Shown here piece after piece: positions 50,153 to 58,921 of a stretch of 64,000 nt of DNA (position 1 is its first letter; every line of letters starts with the position of its first letter). The stretch comes from Starkeya sp. ORNL1 (lineage in GTDB: Bacteria > Pseudomonadota > Alphaproteobacteria > Rhizobiales > Xanthobacteraceae), in assembly GCF_012971745.1 (NCBI RefSeq), contig NZ_CP048834.1:2728001-2792000 (forward strand), read 5' to 3'. A program made the position numbers and the translations under genes. The notes under the pieces are model-generated. The model made no database searches, had not been told where the DNA came from, and worked only from the letters and a program-made list of their open reading frames with translations.

Positions 50153-51067
50153 TCACCTCCGCCGCAGCACCGCGGAGGTCGAGAAGATCTCCGCGATCCA
50201 GTCGACGAAGACGCGCAGCCGGCTGCTCAAGTGCCGGTTGGGCGAATAGACCACATAGATCACGACGCTCTCGGCCTTCCAGTCCGGCAAGATGTGCGTG
50301 AGCGTGCCGGCGGCAATCTGGTCCTGCACCATGAACACCGGCATCTGCGCCACGCCGAGACCGGCGAGCCCGGAAGTGACATAGGCGACGGAATCGTTCA
50401 CCGAGAGCGCGTGCGGCGGGGTGAACTCGTAATACTCATTGCCCCGCGCGAAGCTGAACGGGAAGTTCCGCCCGGTGCGCGGGCTGAAGAAATTCACCGA
50501 GCGGTGGCCGTTCTCCAGGTCGTGCGGATGCTTCGGCTCGCCATGGCGGGCGAGATAGGCCGGCGTCGCGCAGGTGATCAGCTCGATTTCGGCGATGCGC
50601 CGCGCGATCAGTGTCGGATCCAACAGTTCCCCACCACGGATTGCGACATCGACATTCTCGCCGATCAGGTCGACCGGCCGGTCGGAAACGCCGAGGTCGA
50701 TCTGGATATCGGGATAGCGTTCGTGGAAATCCGCCAGCGCCGGAATGATGATGTGCAGCGCCAGGGCGGTGCCGACATCGACCCTGAGCCGGCCCTGCGG
50801 GCTCGCCTGCGAGCGCGCCATGCTGCCGTCGAGCTCGTCGAGATCGTTCAGCAAAGCGACAGCTCGCTCGTAATAGGCAGCTCCGTCCGGCGTCACCCCG
50901 ACCCGGCGCGTGGTGCGGTTCAGGAGCTGCGTACGCAAATGCGATTCGAGCTGTTGTACCAGTTTGGTGAGCGTCGGCTTCGGCATGTCGAGCAGGTCGG
51001 CGGCGCGCGTGAAGGTGCCGGCCTCGACCACCCGCACGAACGCCCGCATTGCAGCAATCTGGTCCAT
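50153..51067 (-). CDS. LysR-type transcriptional regulator
   Basis: A 304-residue LysR protein. The winged helix MDQIAAMRAFVRVVEAGTFT opens it, followed by LDMPKPTLTKLVQQLESHL and the effector-binding domain. The ATG at 51067 has an excellent GGAGG ribosome site; the longer frame upstream runs through the AT-rich promoter and is rejected. It belongs to the CrgA/DmlR-like subgroup (NRTTRRVGVTPDGAAYYER). It is divergent from the alpha/beta-hydrolase and RND efflux genes and is their likely regulator. Ligand unknown. Confidence 0.88.
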   Translation of the reverse strand: MDQIAAMRAFVRVVEAGTFTRAADLLDMPKPTLTKLVQQLESHLRTQLLNRTTRRVGVTPDGAAYYERAVALLNDLDELDGSMARSQASPQGRLRVDVGTALALHIIIPALADFHERYPDIQIDLGVSDRPVDLIGENVDVAIRGGELLDPTLIARRIAEIELITCATPAYLARHGEPKHPHDLENGHRSVNFFSPRTGRNFPFSFARGNEYYEFTPPHALSVNDSVAYVTSGLAGLGVAQMPVFMVQDQIAAGTLTHILPDWKAESVVIYVVYSPNRHLSSRLRVFVDWIAEIFSTSAVLRRR

Positions 51068-51109
51068 GGCACCTCCGTGCCGCTTCGGAAAGCACCGGGT
51101 TATGGCGCT

Positions 51110-51131
51110 ATTATTTCCATATGTGAATAAT
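51110..51131. promoter_or_regulatory. 22-bp near-palindrome between LysR gene and efflux operon
   Basis: ATTATT-tc-CATATG-tg-AATAAT: outer 6-base arms and a central palindromic CATATG, symmetric about one point, in the AT-rich centre of the divergent region. This fits a LysR operator (T-N11-A). Its binding by the adjacent regulator is inference. Confidence 0.5.
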
Positions 51132-51231
51132 GTTATCACTCCTTTTGTATTTATTCGCGCCGCCGTTGCGCCTAGTTTCCGCCGCATCGCAACATGAGGG
51201 GCCAGACTGTCTGGCTCGCGGGGCGGGTATC

Positions 51232-52086
51232 ATGTCGTTGAGCGTGCCTGGGAACTGGACCGAGGACAGCCTGCGCATCGGCGAGAACGCCGAGCTGCGC
51301 GTGCGCGTCTATCGTGCCGCCGGCACGCCGCGCTCGGCGCCACTGGTGTTCCATCTGCACAGCGGCGCCTTTGTTGCCGGTTGCCTCGCCTGTGGCGAGC
51401 CGGTGGCATCGCTGATCGCCAGCGCCGGCGCTACCGTGGTGTCCGCCGACTATCCGCTGGCGCCCGAGCATCGCTTCCCCGAGGCGCTGAACCTCACCTT
51501 CGCCGGGCTGCGCGCACTCTATAAGGAGCGGGCGAAATGGGCGGGCCGCGGCTCGCCGCTGTTCGTCGCCGGCGAAGAGGCCGGCGCCAACATCGCTGCC
51601 GCGCTCGCCTTGATGGCGCGCGACCAGGGTGCGCCGCCGCTCGCCGGGCAGATCCTGCTCTCGCCGATGCTCGACCCCTGCCTCTCCACGCGCTCGATCC
51701 GTGATGCGCAGGCCGGCTCGGTCGGCTGCAAATGGGCGGATGGCTGGCACCGCTATCTCGGCACTGCCGACAAGGGCGCGCACCCTTACGCCGCGCCGCT
51801 CGGCTCGCGCCGCCTGCAGAATCTGGCGCCGGCGCTGGTCGTCACCGCCGACGACGATCCGCTGCGTGACGAGAGCGTCGCCTACGCCAAGCGGCTTGTC
51901 GCCTGCGAGGTCGATGTCCGCGAAATCGTGTTGCCGGGGCCGACCAATTGGCCGGACGCTCTCGGCCTTCGACCCAATGTCGAGCCTGACTGGATGGGTC
52001 CGGTCGGCCGGCTGATCACCGAATTCCTGGCGGATCCGCTCGGGTCCGCCGCATCCGTACATACCGAACACAGCATTCGGGCCTGA
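51232..52086 (+). CDS. alpha/beta-hydrolase fold protein, probable pseudoenzyme
   Basis: A 284-residue protein of the hormone-sensitive-lipase-like group: oxyanion region HLHSGAFVAG (41-50), SADYPLAPEHRFPEAL (71-86) and Asp209 in TADDDPLRDE. The nucleophile elbow reads GEEAGAN (114-120), with Glu116 where Ser is expected, and the catalytic His position appears to be Asn239 (PGPTNWP). It is therefore probably not an esterase; it may bind a ligand. Its gene starts the efflux operon, 17 bases before the RND adaptor. Start at 51232 gives the normal family N-terminus. Confidence 0.78.
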   Translation: MSLSVPGNWTEDSLRIGENAELRVRVYRAAGTPRSAPLVFHLHSGAFVAGCLACGEPVASLIASAGATVVSADYPLAPEHRFPEALNLTFAGLRALYKERAKWAGRGSPLFVAGEEAGANIAAALALMARDQGAPPLAGQILLSPMLDPCLSTRSIRDAQAGSVGCKWADGWHRYLGTADKGAHPYAAPLGSRRLQNLAPALVVTADDDPLRDESVAYAKRLVACEVDVREIVLPGPTNWPDALGLRPNVEPDWMGPVGRLITEFLADPLGSAASVHTEHSIRA

Positions 52087-52103
52087 GGGCCGGGAGAATC
52101 CTG

Positions 52104-53330
52104 ATGAGCACCAAGTCACTTCGCAGTCGCCTGCTCGGCACCGGCCTTGCCCTCAGCCTCACCGTCGGCATGGGCGGCGCGTTCCTCGTCAGCTGGCCGA
52201 GCCAGGTGGCGCAGGCGACCGACCCCGCCCCCGCCGCCGCCCCGCAAGGCACCCCGGTCTCGGTCTCGGTGGTGCAACCGCGCGACGCCATGTCCTGGGA
52301 TGAGTTCTCCGGTCGCCTCGAGGCGGTGGAGCGCGTCGATGTTCGCTCGCGCGTCGCCGGTGCGGTCGAGATCGTGCATTTCCGCGAGGGCGCGCTGGTC
52401 AAGGCGGGCGACCTGCTCGTCACCATCGACCAGGAACCCTTCAAGGCCGAGCTCGACGGCGCCGAGGCCCAGGCCGCCGCCGCCGAGGCGCGGGTGTCGC
52501 TGACCAAGAACGAACTCGAGCGCGGCCAGCGCCTGGTCGACGCCAGGGTGGTGTCGGTGCAGGATCTCGATAACCGCACCAACAACTACAAGGAGGCGCA
52601 GGCCAATCTGCGCGCCGCCCAGGCTGCGGTGCAGACCGCCAAGCTGAATCTCGGCTATACCGAGGTCCGCGCCCCGGTCGCCGGTCGCGTCGGCCGGCTG
52701 GAGATCACCGTCGGCAATCTCGTCGCCGCCGGCCCTGGCGCGCCGGTACTGACCAATCTGGTCTCGGTCGATCCGATCTATGTCAGCTTCAATGCGGATG
52801 AAGAGGCGGTCAATCGGGCGATGACCTCGCTCGGCGAGGCAGCCGGCTCGACCGACGCCTTCGCCCGCATCCCTGTGGAGATCACCACCGCGACCAGCGG
52901 CAAGTCGGTGCGCGGCCATCTCCAGCTGGTCGACAATCAGGTCGATGCCTCGACCGGCACCTTCCGCATGCGCGCGGTATTCGACAATCCCGACGGGCGA
53001 CTGATCCCGGGGCAGTTCGCCCGGGTGAAGATGGGTCGCGCCAAGACCGAGCCGGCGCTGGTCATCAATGAGCGTGCGGTCGGCACCGACCAGGACAAGA
53101 AGTTCGTCTTCGTGGTCGATGGCGACAGCAAGGCAGCCTATCGCGAGGTCAAGCTCGGCCCGCCCGCCGACAATCTCCGCGTGGTCGCCAGCGGCCTGAA
53201 GGCCGGCGAGCGCATCGTCGTGAACGGGTTGCAGCGCGTACGCCCGGGTGCCCTGCTCGCGCCCCAGGAAGTGCCGATGGACGCCGCCAGCGCCGCCACG
53301 CAGGACAAGACCAAGGTGGCGGGGGGCTGA
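52104..53330 (+). CDS. RND efflux periplasmic adaptor (membrane fusion protein)
   Basis: A 408-residue adaptor of the MexE/AcrA group. An N-terminal membrane or signal segment (LGTGLALSLTVGMGGAFLVS), a lipoyl half-motif (VEIVHFREGALVKAGDLLVT), a helical hairpin (~108-170, AAEARVSLTKNELERGQRLV) and beta-barrel plus membrane-proximal domains (LVSVDPIYVSF, GRLIPGQFARVKMG). It has no lipobox Cys. It bridges the inner-membrane pump and an outer-membrane channel, which is not encoded here. RBS GGGAGAA precedes the ATG. Confidence 0.9.
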   Translation: MSTKSLRSRLLGTGLALSLTVGMGGAFLVSWPSQVAQATDPAPAAAPQGTPVSVSVVQPRDAMSWDEFSGRLEAVERVDVRSRVAGAVEIVHFREGALVKAGDLLVTIDQEPFKAELDGAEAQAAAAEARVSLTKNELERGQRLVDARVVSVQDLDNRTNNYKEAQANLRAAQAAVQTAKLNLGYTEVRAPVAGRVGRLEITVGNLVAAGPGAPVLTNLVSVDPIYVSFNADEEAVNRAMTSLGEAAGSTDAFARIPVEITTATSGKSVRGHLQLVDNQVDASTGTFRMRAVFDNPDGRLIPGQFARVKMGRAKTEPALVINERAVGTDQDKKFVFVVDGDSKAAYREVKLGPPADNLRVVASGLKAGERIVVNGLQRVRPGALLAPQEVPMDAASAATQDKTKVAGG

Positions 53331-53389
53331 TCGCCCCTCGCCTTCCACTTTCAACACGCTGAACTCGCCCCCTTCCGGGGGCTGCTCCC

Positions 53390-53502
53390 TAGAGCCCCTT
53401 CCGGTCGGATGGAACATCCGAGCGATAAGAAAGGGCTCTAGATTCAATAGACTGGAGCATTTCCCCTTCGATCGGATCAGTCCATCCGATCGGGAAATGC
53501 TC
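53390..53502. repeat. two consecutive palindromes between RND adaptor and pump
   Basis: Palindrome 1 (53390-53440) has tagagcccct/aagggctcta ends; palindrome 2 (53455-53502) has gagcatttcccc/gggaaatgctc ends around gatcggat/atccgatc. Just upstream, 53367-53382 is a GCCCCC-ttcc-GGGGGC stem. These are Rhizobiales-type gagcattt elements. They fill the intercistronic gap and may set the adaptor:pump ratio or carry a promoter. Confidence 0.7.
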
Positions 53503-53515
53503 GGGGGAGACGGTT

Positions 53516-56500
53516 ATGAACTTGTCCAAATTCTTCATCGACCGACCGATTTTCGCGGGCGTGCTGTCGATCCTGATCTTCGTCGCCGGCCTGCTGGCGC
53601 TGCGCGTCATGCCGATCTCCGAATATCCGGAGGTGGTGCCGCCGCAGGTGATCGTGCGCGCCACCTATCCGGGCGCCAATCCGAAGGTCATCGCCGCCAC
53701 GGTCGCCACCCCGATCGAGGAGCAGATCAACGGCGTCGAGGACATGCTCTACATGTCCAGCCAGGCGACGACCGACGGCGTGATGACGCTGACCGTCACC
53801 TTCAAGCTCGGCACCGACCCGGACAAGGCGACGCAGCTGGTGCAGAACCGCGTCGCGCAGGCCGAGCCGCGCCTGCCCGAGGAAGTCCGCAGCCTCGGCA
53901 TCACCACGGCGAAAAGCTCGCCGAACTTCATCATGGTGGTGCATCTGATCTCGCCGAACGACCGGTACGACATCACCTATCTGCGCAATTACGGCGTGCT
54001 GAACGTCAAGGACCGGCTGGCGCGCATCCCCGGCGTCGGCCAGATCGACATCTTCGGCGCCGGCGACTACTCGATGCGGGTCTGGCTCGACCCGCAGAAG
54101 ATCGCCGAGCACGGCCTCTCGGCCGGTGACGTGGTCAACGAGATCCGGGCGCAGAACATCCAGGCCGCGGCCGGGATCATCGGCGCCTCGCCCTCCGTTC
54201 CCGGCGTCGATCTCCAGCTCTCCGTCAATGCCCAGGGGCGCCTCGAGACCGAGGACGAGTTCGGCGACATCGTGGTGAAGACCGGCTCCGATGGCCAGGT
54301 GGTGCGGCTGCGCGACGTCGCCCGCATCGAGCTCGGCGCCGCCGACTACGCCCTGCGCTCGCTGCTCGACAACAAGCAGGCGGTCGGCGTCGGCGTGTTC
54401 CAGGCGCCCGGCTCCAACGCGCTCGAGATCGCCGACAATGTCCGCGCGACGATGGAAGAGATCAAGAAGACGATGCCGGAAGGCGTCGACTACGCCATCG
54501 TCTATGACACCACCCAGTTCGTGCGCGCCTCGATCGAGGCGGTGATCCACACGCTGCTCGAAGCCGTGCTGCTGGTCGTGATCGTGGTCGTGGTGTTCCT
54601 GCAGACCTGGCGGGCCTCGATCATCCCGCTGCTGGCGGTGCCGGTGTCGATCGTCGGCACCTTCGCGGTCATGCATCTGTTCGGCTTCTCGATCAACGCG
54701 CTGACGCTGTTCGGCCTGGTGCTGGCGATCGGCATCGTGGTCGACGACGCCATCGTCGTGGTCGAGAATGTGGAGCGCAACATCGAGGCCGGGCTGACGC
54801 CGCGCGAGGCGTCCTACCGGGCAATGACGGAGGTGTCGGGGCCGATCATCGCCATCGCCCTCGTGCTGGTCGCGGTGTTCGTGCCGCTCGCCTTCATCTC
54901 AGGCCTTACCGGCCAGTTCTACCGTCAGTTCGCCTTGACCATCGCCATTTCCACGGTGATCTCGGCGATCAATTCGCTCACCCTGTCGCCCGCGCTCTCG
55001 GCCTTGCTGCTGAGGGGCCACCATGCGCCACCGGATCGCCTGCAGCGGGTCATCAACTTCCTGTTCGGCTGGTTCTTTCGCGGCTTCAACTGGGTGTTCG
55101 CGCGCGGCTCCAACGGCTATTCCCGCGGCGTGCGTGGCGTGCTCACCCAGAAGACCCTGGTGATGCTGGTCTATGGCGTCATGCTCGGCGCCACCTACTG
55201 GCTGTTCCAGGCAGTGCCGGGCGGCTTCGTGCCGGCGCAGGACAAGCAGTACCTCGTCGGCTTCGCCCAACTGCCGGACGGCGCCACGCTGGACCGCACC
55301 GAAGAGGTGATCCGCCGCATGAGCGAGATCGCCATGCAGGAGCCCGGCGTCGAGAGCGCGGTGGCCTTCCCCGGCCTGTCGATCGCCGGCTTCTCCAATT
55401 CCTCGAACTCCGGCATCGTCTTCTCGACGCTGAAGCCGTTCGAGGAACGCCGCGATCCGCATCTCAGCGCCGGCGCCATCGCCATGTCGCTGAACCAGAA
55501 GTATGCGGGCATCAAGGACGCCTTCATCGCCATGTTCCCGCCGCCGCCGGTACAGGGCCTCGGCGTGGTCGGCGGCTTCAAGCTGCAGATCGAGGACCGT
55601 GCCGGTCGCGGCTACGAGGCATTGAGCGACGTCACCAACGCCTTCATGGCCAAGGCCATGGCGACGCCGGAGCTGATAGGCCAGTTCACCACCTATCAGA
55701 TCAATGTCCCCCAGCTCTTCACCAATATCGACCGCGTCAAGGCGCGCCAGCTCGGTGTGCCGATCCAGTCGGTGTTCGAGACGCTGCAGATCTATCTCGG
55801 CTCGCTCTACGCGAACGACTTCAACAAGTTCGGCCGCACCTACTCGGTGCGGGTGCAGGCGGACGCCGCCTATCGCGCCCGTCCCGAGGACATCGGCAAG
55901 CTGAAGGTGCGCTCGACCTCGGGCGAGATGATCCCGTTGTCGGCGCTGCTCAGGGTCGAAACCACCGCCGGGCCCGAGCGCGCGCAGCGGTACAACGGCT
56001 TCCTGACCGCCGACATCAACGCCTCGCCGGCTCCGGGCTATTCCTCGGGCCAGGCGCAGGATGCGGCCAAGCGCATTGCCGCCGAGGTGCTGCCGCCGGG
56101 CTTCGCCTATGAATGGACCGACCTGACCTATCAGGAGATCCTCGCCGGCAATTCGGCGCTCCTGGTGTTCCCGCTCGCGCTGCTGCTCGTCTTCCTGGTG
56201 CTCGCCGCCCAGTATGAGAGCCTGACGCTGCCGATCGCGATCATCCTGATCGTGCCGATGGGCCTGCTCGCGGCCATGACCGGGGTGTGGCTGTCCGGCG
56301 GCGACAACAACATCTTCACCCAGATCGGCCTGGTGGTGCTGGTGGGATTGTCGGCCAAGAACGCCATCCTGATCGTGGAGTTCGCCCGAGAACTGGAGTT
56401 CGCCGGGCGGACCCCGGTCCAGGCGGCGATCGAGGCGAGCCGGCTGCGGCTGCGGCCGATCCTGATGACCTCGTTCGCCTTCATCATGGGCGTGGTGCCG

Positions 56501-56719
56501 CTGGTCTATTCGATCGGCGCCGGCGCCGAGATGCGCAAGGCGATGGGCATCGCGGTGTTCGCCGGCATGATCGGCGTGACGCTGTTCGGCCTGTTCCTCA
56601 CCCCGGTGTTCTACGTGCTGCTGCGCCGCCTCACCGGCAACCGGAAGCTGATCCAGCACGGCGAGGCGCTGCCGATACCTGGGCCGGCCGCCGGCCATAG
56701 CGCCAGCCCGGCCGAATAG
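53516..56719 (+). CDS. RND multidrug efflux pump, HAE-1 family
   Basis: A 1067-residue inner-membrane pump, MexF/AcrB-like. The N-terminus FFIDRPIFAGVLSILIFVAG, twelve membrane helices, and two large periplasmic loops are present. The proton-relay Asp pair is D410-D411 (GIVVDDAIVVVENVERN). It exports hydrophobic or amphipathic compounds through the adaptor encoded just before it, powered by proton motive force. No outer-membrane TolC-type gene lies in the window. Divergent LysR and an inactive alpha/beta-hydrolase precede the pair. Confidence 0.93.
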   Translation: MNLSKFFIDRPIFAGVLSILIFVAGLLALRVMPISEYPEVVPPQVIVRATYPGANPKVIAATVATPIEEQINGVEDMLYMSSQATTDGVMTLTVTFKLGTDPDKATQLVQNRVAQAEPRLPEEVRSLGITTAKSSPNFIMVVHLISPNDRYDITYLRNYGVLNVKDRLARIPGVGQIDIFGAGDYSMRVWLDPQKIAEHGLSAGDVVNEIRAQNIQAAAGIIGASPSVPGVDLQLSVNAQGRLETEDEFGDIVVKTGSDGQVVRLRDVARIELGAADYALRSLLDNKQAVGVGVFQAPGSNALEIADNVRATMEEIKKTMPEGVDYAIVYDTTQFVRASIEAVIHTLLEAVLLVVIVVVVFLQTWRASIIPLLAVPVSIVGTFAVMHLFGFSINALTLFGLVLAIGIVVDDAIVVVENVERNIEAGLTPREASYRAMTEVSGPIIAIALVLVAVFVPLAFISGLTGQFYRQFALTIAISTVISAINSLTLSPALSALLLRGHHAPPDRLQRVINFLFGWFFRGFNWVFARGSNGYSRGVRGVLTQKTLVMLVYGVMLGATYWLFQAVPGGFVPAQDKQYLVGFAQLPDGATLDRTEEVIRRMSEIAMQEPGVESAVAFPGLSIAGFSNSSNSGIVFSTLKPFEERRDPHLSAGAIAMSLNQKYAGIKDAFIAMFPPPPVQGLGVVGGFKLQIEDRAGRGYEALSDVTNAFMAKAMATPELIGQFTTYQINVPQLFTNIDRVKARQLGVPIQSVFETLQIYLGSLYANDFNKFGRTYSVRVQADAAYRARPEDIGKLKVRSTSGEMIPLSALLRVETTAGPERAQRYNGFLTADINASPAPGYSSGQAQDAAKRIAAEVLPPGFAYEWTDLTYQEILAGNSALLVFPLALLLVFLVLAAQYESLTLPIAIILIVPMGLLAAMTGVWLSGGDNNIFTQIGLVVLVGLSAKNAILIVEFARELEFAGRTPVQAAIEASRLRLRPILMTSFAFIMGVVPLVYSIGAGAEMRKAMGIAVFAGMIGVTLFGLFLTPVFYVLLRRLTGNRKLIQHGEALPIPGPAAGHSASPAE

Positions 56720-56823
56720 GCCGAGCGACATGACGACGCATGAGTGCGGGGCCGCAAGGCTCCGCGCTTTGCGTTCCGGTGCCCTGCAACCATTCGCGGG
56801 CCTGTCCCGACCATTCGCGCAAA

Positions 56824-56862
56824 GGTGATCGGACGATCACCGATAGCAAGAATTTCGTGCTA
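56824..56862. promoter_or_regulatory. two adjacent palindromes upstream of the binding-protein gene
   Basis: GGTGATCG-ga-CGATCACC (56824-56841, perfect 8-base arms) and, two bases further, TAGCA-n9-TGCTA (56844-56862, perfect 5-base arms). They lie 80-120 bases before the start codon in a 221-base gap otherwise without recognisable features. Likely regulator-binding sites; regulator unknown. Confidence 0.5.
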
Positions 56863-56940
56863 CCGTGCATCCCATAAAACTCGGGGTAAGCCGGACAAAA
56901 AACGCCGGCGACGAATGCGATGCGTGCGGGGTGTGGGTCC

Positions 56941-57894
56941 ATGACAGGAGGTCATGGCCGCCGGACGGTTGTCTTTGGCGGTATGACAGTGCTTTTGGCT
57001 GCGTTATTGTTCGCGGCCCTGCCTTCGGCTGCGCGTGCGGCGGATTCCCGGCGCCCCATCATTTTGGCCTCGAAGAGCGATACCGAAGGCGCCGTGCTCG
57101 GCAACATGATCGGCCTGCTGATGGAGCGCGCCGGCATTGCGGTCGAGTACAAGCTGTCCTTCGGCCCGACCAAGGCGGTGCGCTCGGCGCTGATGAACGG
57201 CGGCATCGACCTCTATCCCGAATATACCGGCAATGCCGGCTACTTCTTCGACATGGCCATGGATCCGGCCTGGAAGAAGGCCGACACCGCCTACGCCAAG
57301 GCCAAGGAACTCGACGCCCGCAACAAGCTGGTCTGGCTCACCCCCGCGCCGGCCGACAATACCTGGGCGATCGCGGTGCGGCGCGAGGTGGCCGGCTCCA
57401 ACAAGGCGCCGACGCTTGAGGAGTTCGCACGCTGGGTATCGGGCGGCGGCAAGGTGAAGCTCGCTGCCTCCGCCGAGTTCGTGGCGAGCCCGGCGGCATT
57501 GCAGGCCTTCCAGAAGGCCTATGGCTTCACCCTTGCGCCGGCGCAGATCATGATCGTCGGAAGCGGCGATACCGCAATGACCATCCGCGCCGCGGCCGAG
57601 GGCAAATACGGTGTCAACGCCGCCATGGTCTATGGCACCGATGGCGGCATCGCCGCCGCCGGGCTGAAGGTGCTGCGCGACACCAAGGGGGTGCAGCCGG
57701 TCTACCAGCCGGCACCGGTGGTGCGCGCCGAGGTGCTTGAACTCTATCCCGAGCTGCCCCGCCTGCTCACCGCCGCCTTCGAGGGGCTGACGCAGGAAAC
57801 GCTGCAGGAGCTGAACGCGCGGGTCCAGATCAATGGCGAGGACGCCCGCGCCGTCGCCACCGACTACCTGCGCGCCCGGCGGCTGTTGCGTTAA
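56941..57894 (+). CDS. orphan glycine betaine/choline-type ABC substrate-binding protein
   Basis: A 317-residue binding protein of the OpuAC/OsmF (QAT) class. A signal peptide (RRTVVFGGMTVLLAALLFA, cleavage near ARA) precedes IILASKSDTEGAVLGNMIGL, MNGGIDLYPEYTGNAGYFF and LTPAPADNTWAIAVRR, matching the ProX/OsmF aromatic-box lobes. Such proteins deliver quaternary amines to an ABC transporter, but no permease or ATPase gene is adjacent. The start at 56941 is uncertain (56920 and 56983 are alternatives). It converges with the FUSC gene, with one base between stops. Because the window holds methylated-amine metabolism, a methylated osmolyte substrate is tempting but unproven. Confidence 0.78.
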   Translation: MTGGHGRRTVVFGGMTVLLAALLFAALPSAARAADSRRPIILASKSDTEGAVLGNMIGLLMERAGIAVEYKLSFGPTKAVRSALMNGGIDLYPEYTGNAGYFFDMAMDPAWKKADTAYAKAKELDARNKLVWLTPAPADNTWAIAVRREVAGSNKAPTLEEFARWVSGGGKVKLAASAEFVASPAALQAFQKAYGFTLAPAQIMIVGSGDTAMTIRAAAEGKYGVNAAMVYGTDGGIAAAGLKVLRDTKGVQPVYQPAPVVRAEVLELYPELPRLLTAAFEGLTQETLQELNARVQINGEDARAVATDYLRARRLLR

Positions 57895-57895
57895 T

Positions 57896-58897
57896 TCAGC
57901 CGGCCTCGGCGTCCACCGGTTTCGCCTCCGGCGGCTTCAGATTCATCAGCCACACCACCGCGGTCATCATCGCGACGCCCAGCATGATGCCGACCAGGCG
58001 GTCGAGGGGGGCGGTGACGCTGGAGGGCGGGCCGGAATCGACCATGGTGACCAGCAGCGCTACCGCCGACTGGGTGCCGACATAGGTGTTCGCGGTCTTG
58101 CCGAGATGCACGCGCGCGAACAGGAAGACCAACAGGAACAGGCTCGCCGTCCACCACACGATGTTGGTGGCGTTGATGCCGATGACCAGCAGGCCGGTGG
58201 CGCCGCCGATCACGCAGCCGAGAATGCGCTGGAAGCCGCGGTGACGGGTGGCGGCAGGGTCGGCATCGACCACGACGAGGCTGGAGATCAGCACCTGCGT
58301 CAGTTGCGGCAGGTCGAACGCCACCCAGGCGAACACGATGGCCAGCGCGCCGATCGCCGCGGCGAGGCCCTGCCAGGCGGCGTTCTCGGCGCTGATCCCC
58401 GTGGGGGTAGCGGTGAGTCCTCTCGGCAGTTCCCCGGCGCGCGGGCCCAGCGCCCAATTGGCGAGCGTCGAGACCGCGACGCCGATGATGATCTCGTAGC
58501 AGCGGAAATGCGCGAAGCCATAGAGCTGCGCCGGCGTCGTCATGCTGCACAGCAGAACCAGCAGCGCGCTCAGCGACCCGTAGAACCAGGCATAGCCGTA
58601 GTCGCTGCGCTGGCGGCCATAGGTGCCGAGCCCGGCCAGCAGCATCAGCAGCAGTGCCTGCGCGATCGGCTGCCCCTCCAGCCACAGCGACACGACATAG
58701 CCGCCGGTGACACCGACTATGGTGCCGGCGATGCGCAGCACGCCCTTGGTGAACATCGCGCCGCGGTCGACATTGGAGATGATCACCGCACTGAGCGCCG
58801 CCCAGTAAGGCTGCTCGAGCCCCGCAGCGATGGCGATATAGACCGCGACCACGACCGCGACCGCGGTGGCGAGGGCCTGGCGGCTGATATCGTCCAT
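57896..58897 (-). CDS. FUSC-family inner-membrane transporter
   Basis: A 333-residue membrane protein of the fusaric-acid-resistance type (AaeB/YccS-like), with two blocks of hydrophobic helices (ALATAVAVVVAVYIAIAAGL; WWTASLFLLVFLFARVH). FUSC proteins export aromatic acids together with a HlyD-type adaptor, which lies immediately upstream. The ATG at 58897 has a GGAGGGG ribosome site; the frame is open seven codons further. At ~333 residues it is about half the length of AaeB, so it carries one membrane-plus-linker module rather than two. Confidence 0.85.
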   Translation of the reverse strand: MDDISRQALATAVAVVVAVYIAIAAGLEQPYWAALSAVIISNVDRGAMFTKGVLRIAGTIVGVTGGYVVSLWLEGQPIAQALLLMLLAGLGTYGRQRSDYGYAWFYGSLSALLVLLCSMTTPAQLYGFAHFRCYEIIIGVAVSTLANWALGPRAGELPRGLTATPTGISAENAAWQGLAAAIGALAIVFAWVAFDLPQLTQVLISSLVVVDADPAATRHRGFQRILGCVIGGATGLLVIGINATNIVWWTASLFLLVFLFARVHLGKTANTYVGTQSAVALLVTMVDSGPPSSVTAPLDRLVGIMLGVAMMTAVVWLMNLKPPEAKPVDAEAG

Positions 58898-58921
58898 GGC
58901 GCGACACCCCTCCAACACGCC

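Noticed and set aside
54899..56731. Minus-strand open frame of 610 codons opposite the RND pump
   Set aside because: Composition dominated by His, Arg, Gly and Gln; the pump frame is unmistakable.
57891..58907. Overlapping minus-strand frame of 338 codons in the FUSC region
   Set aside because: Out of frame with the hydrophobic FUSC protein and Arg/His-rich; the alternative frame has the membrane helices and a GGAGGGG site.
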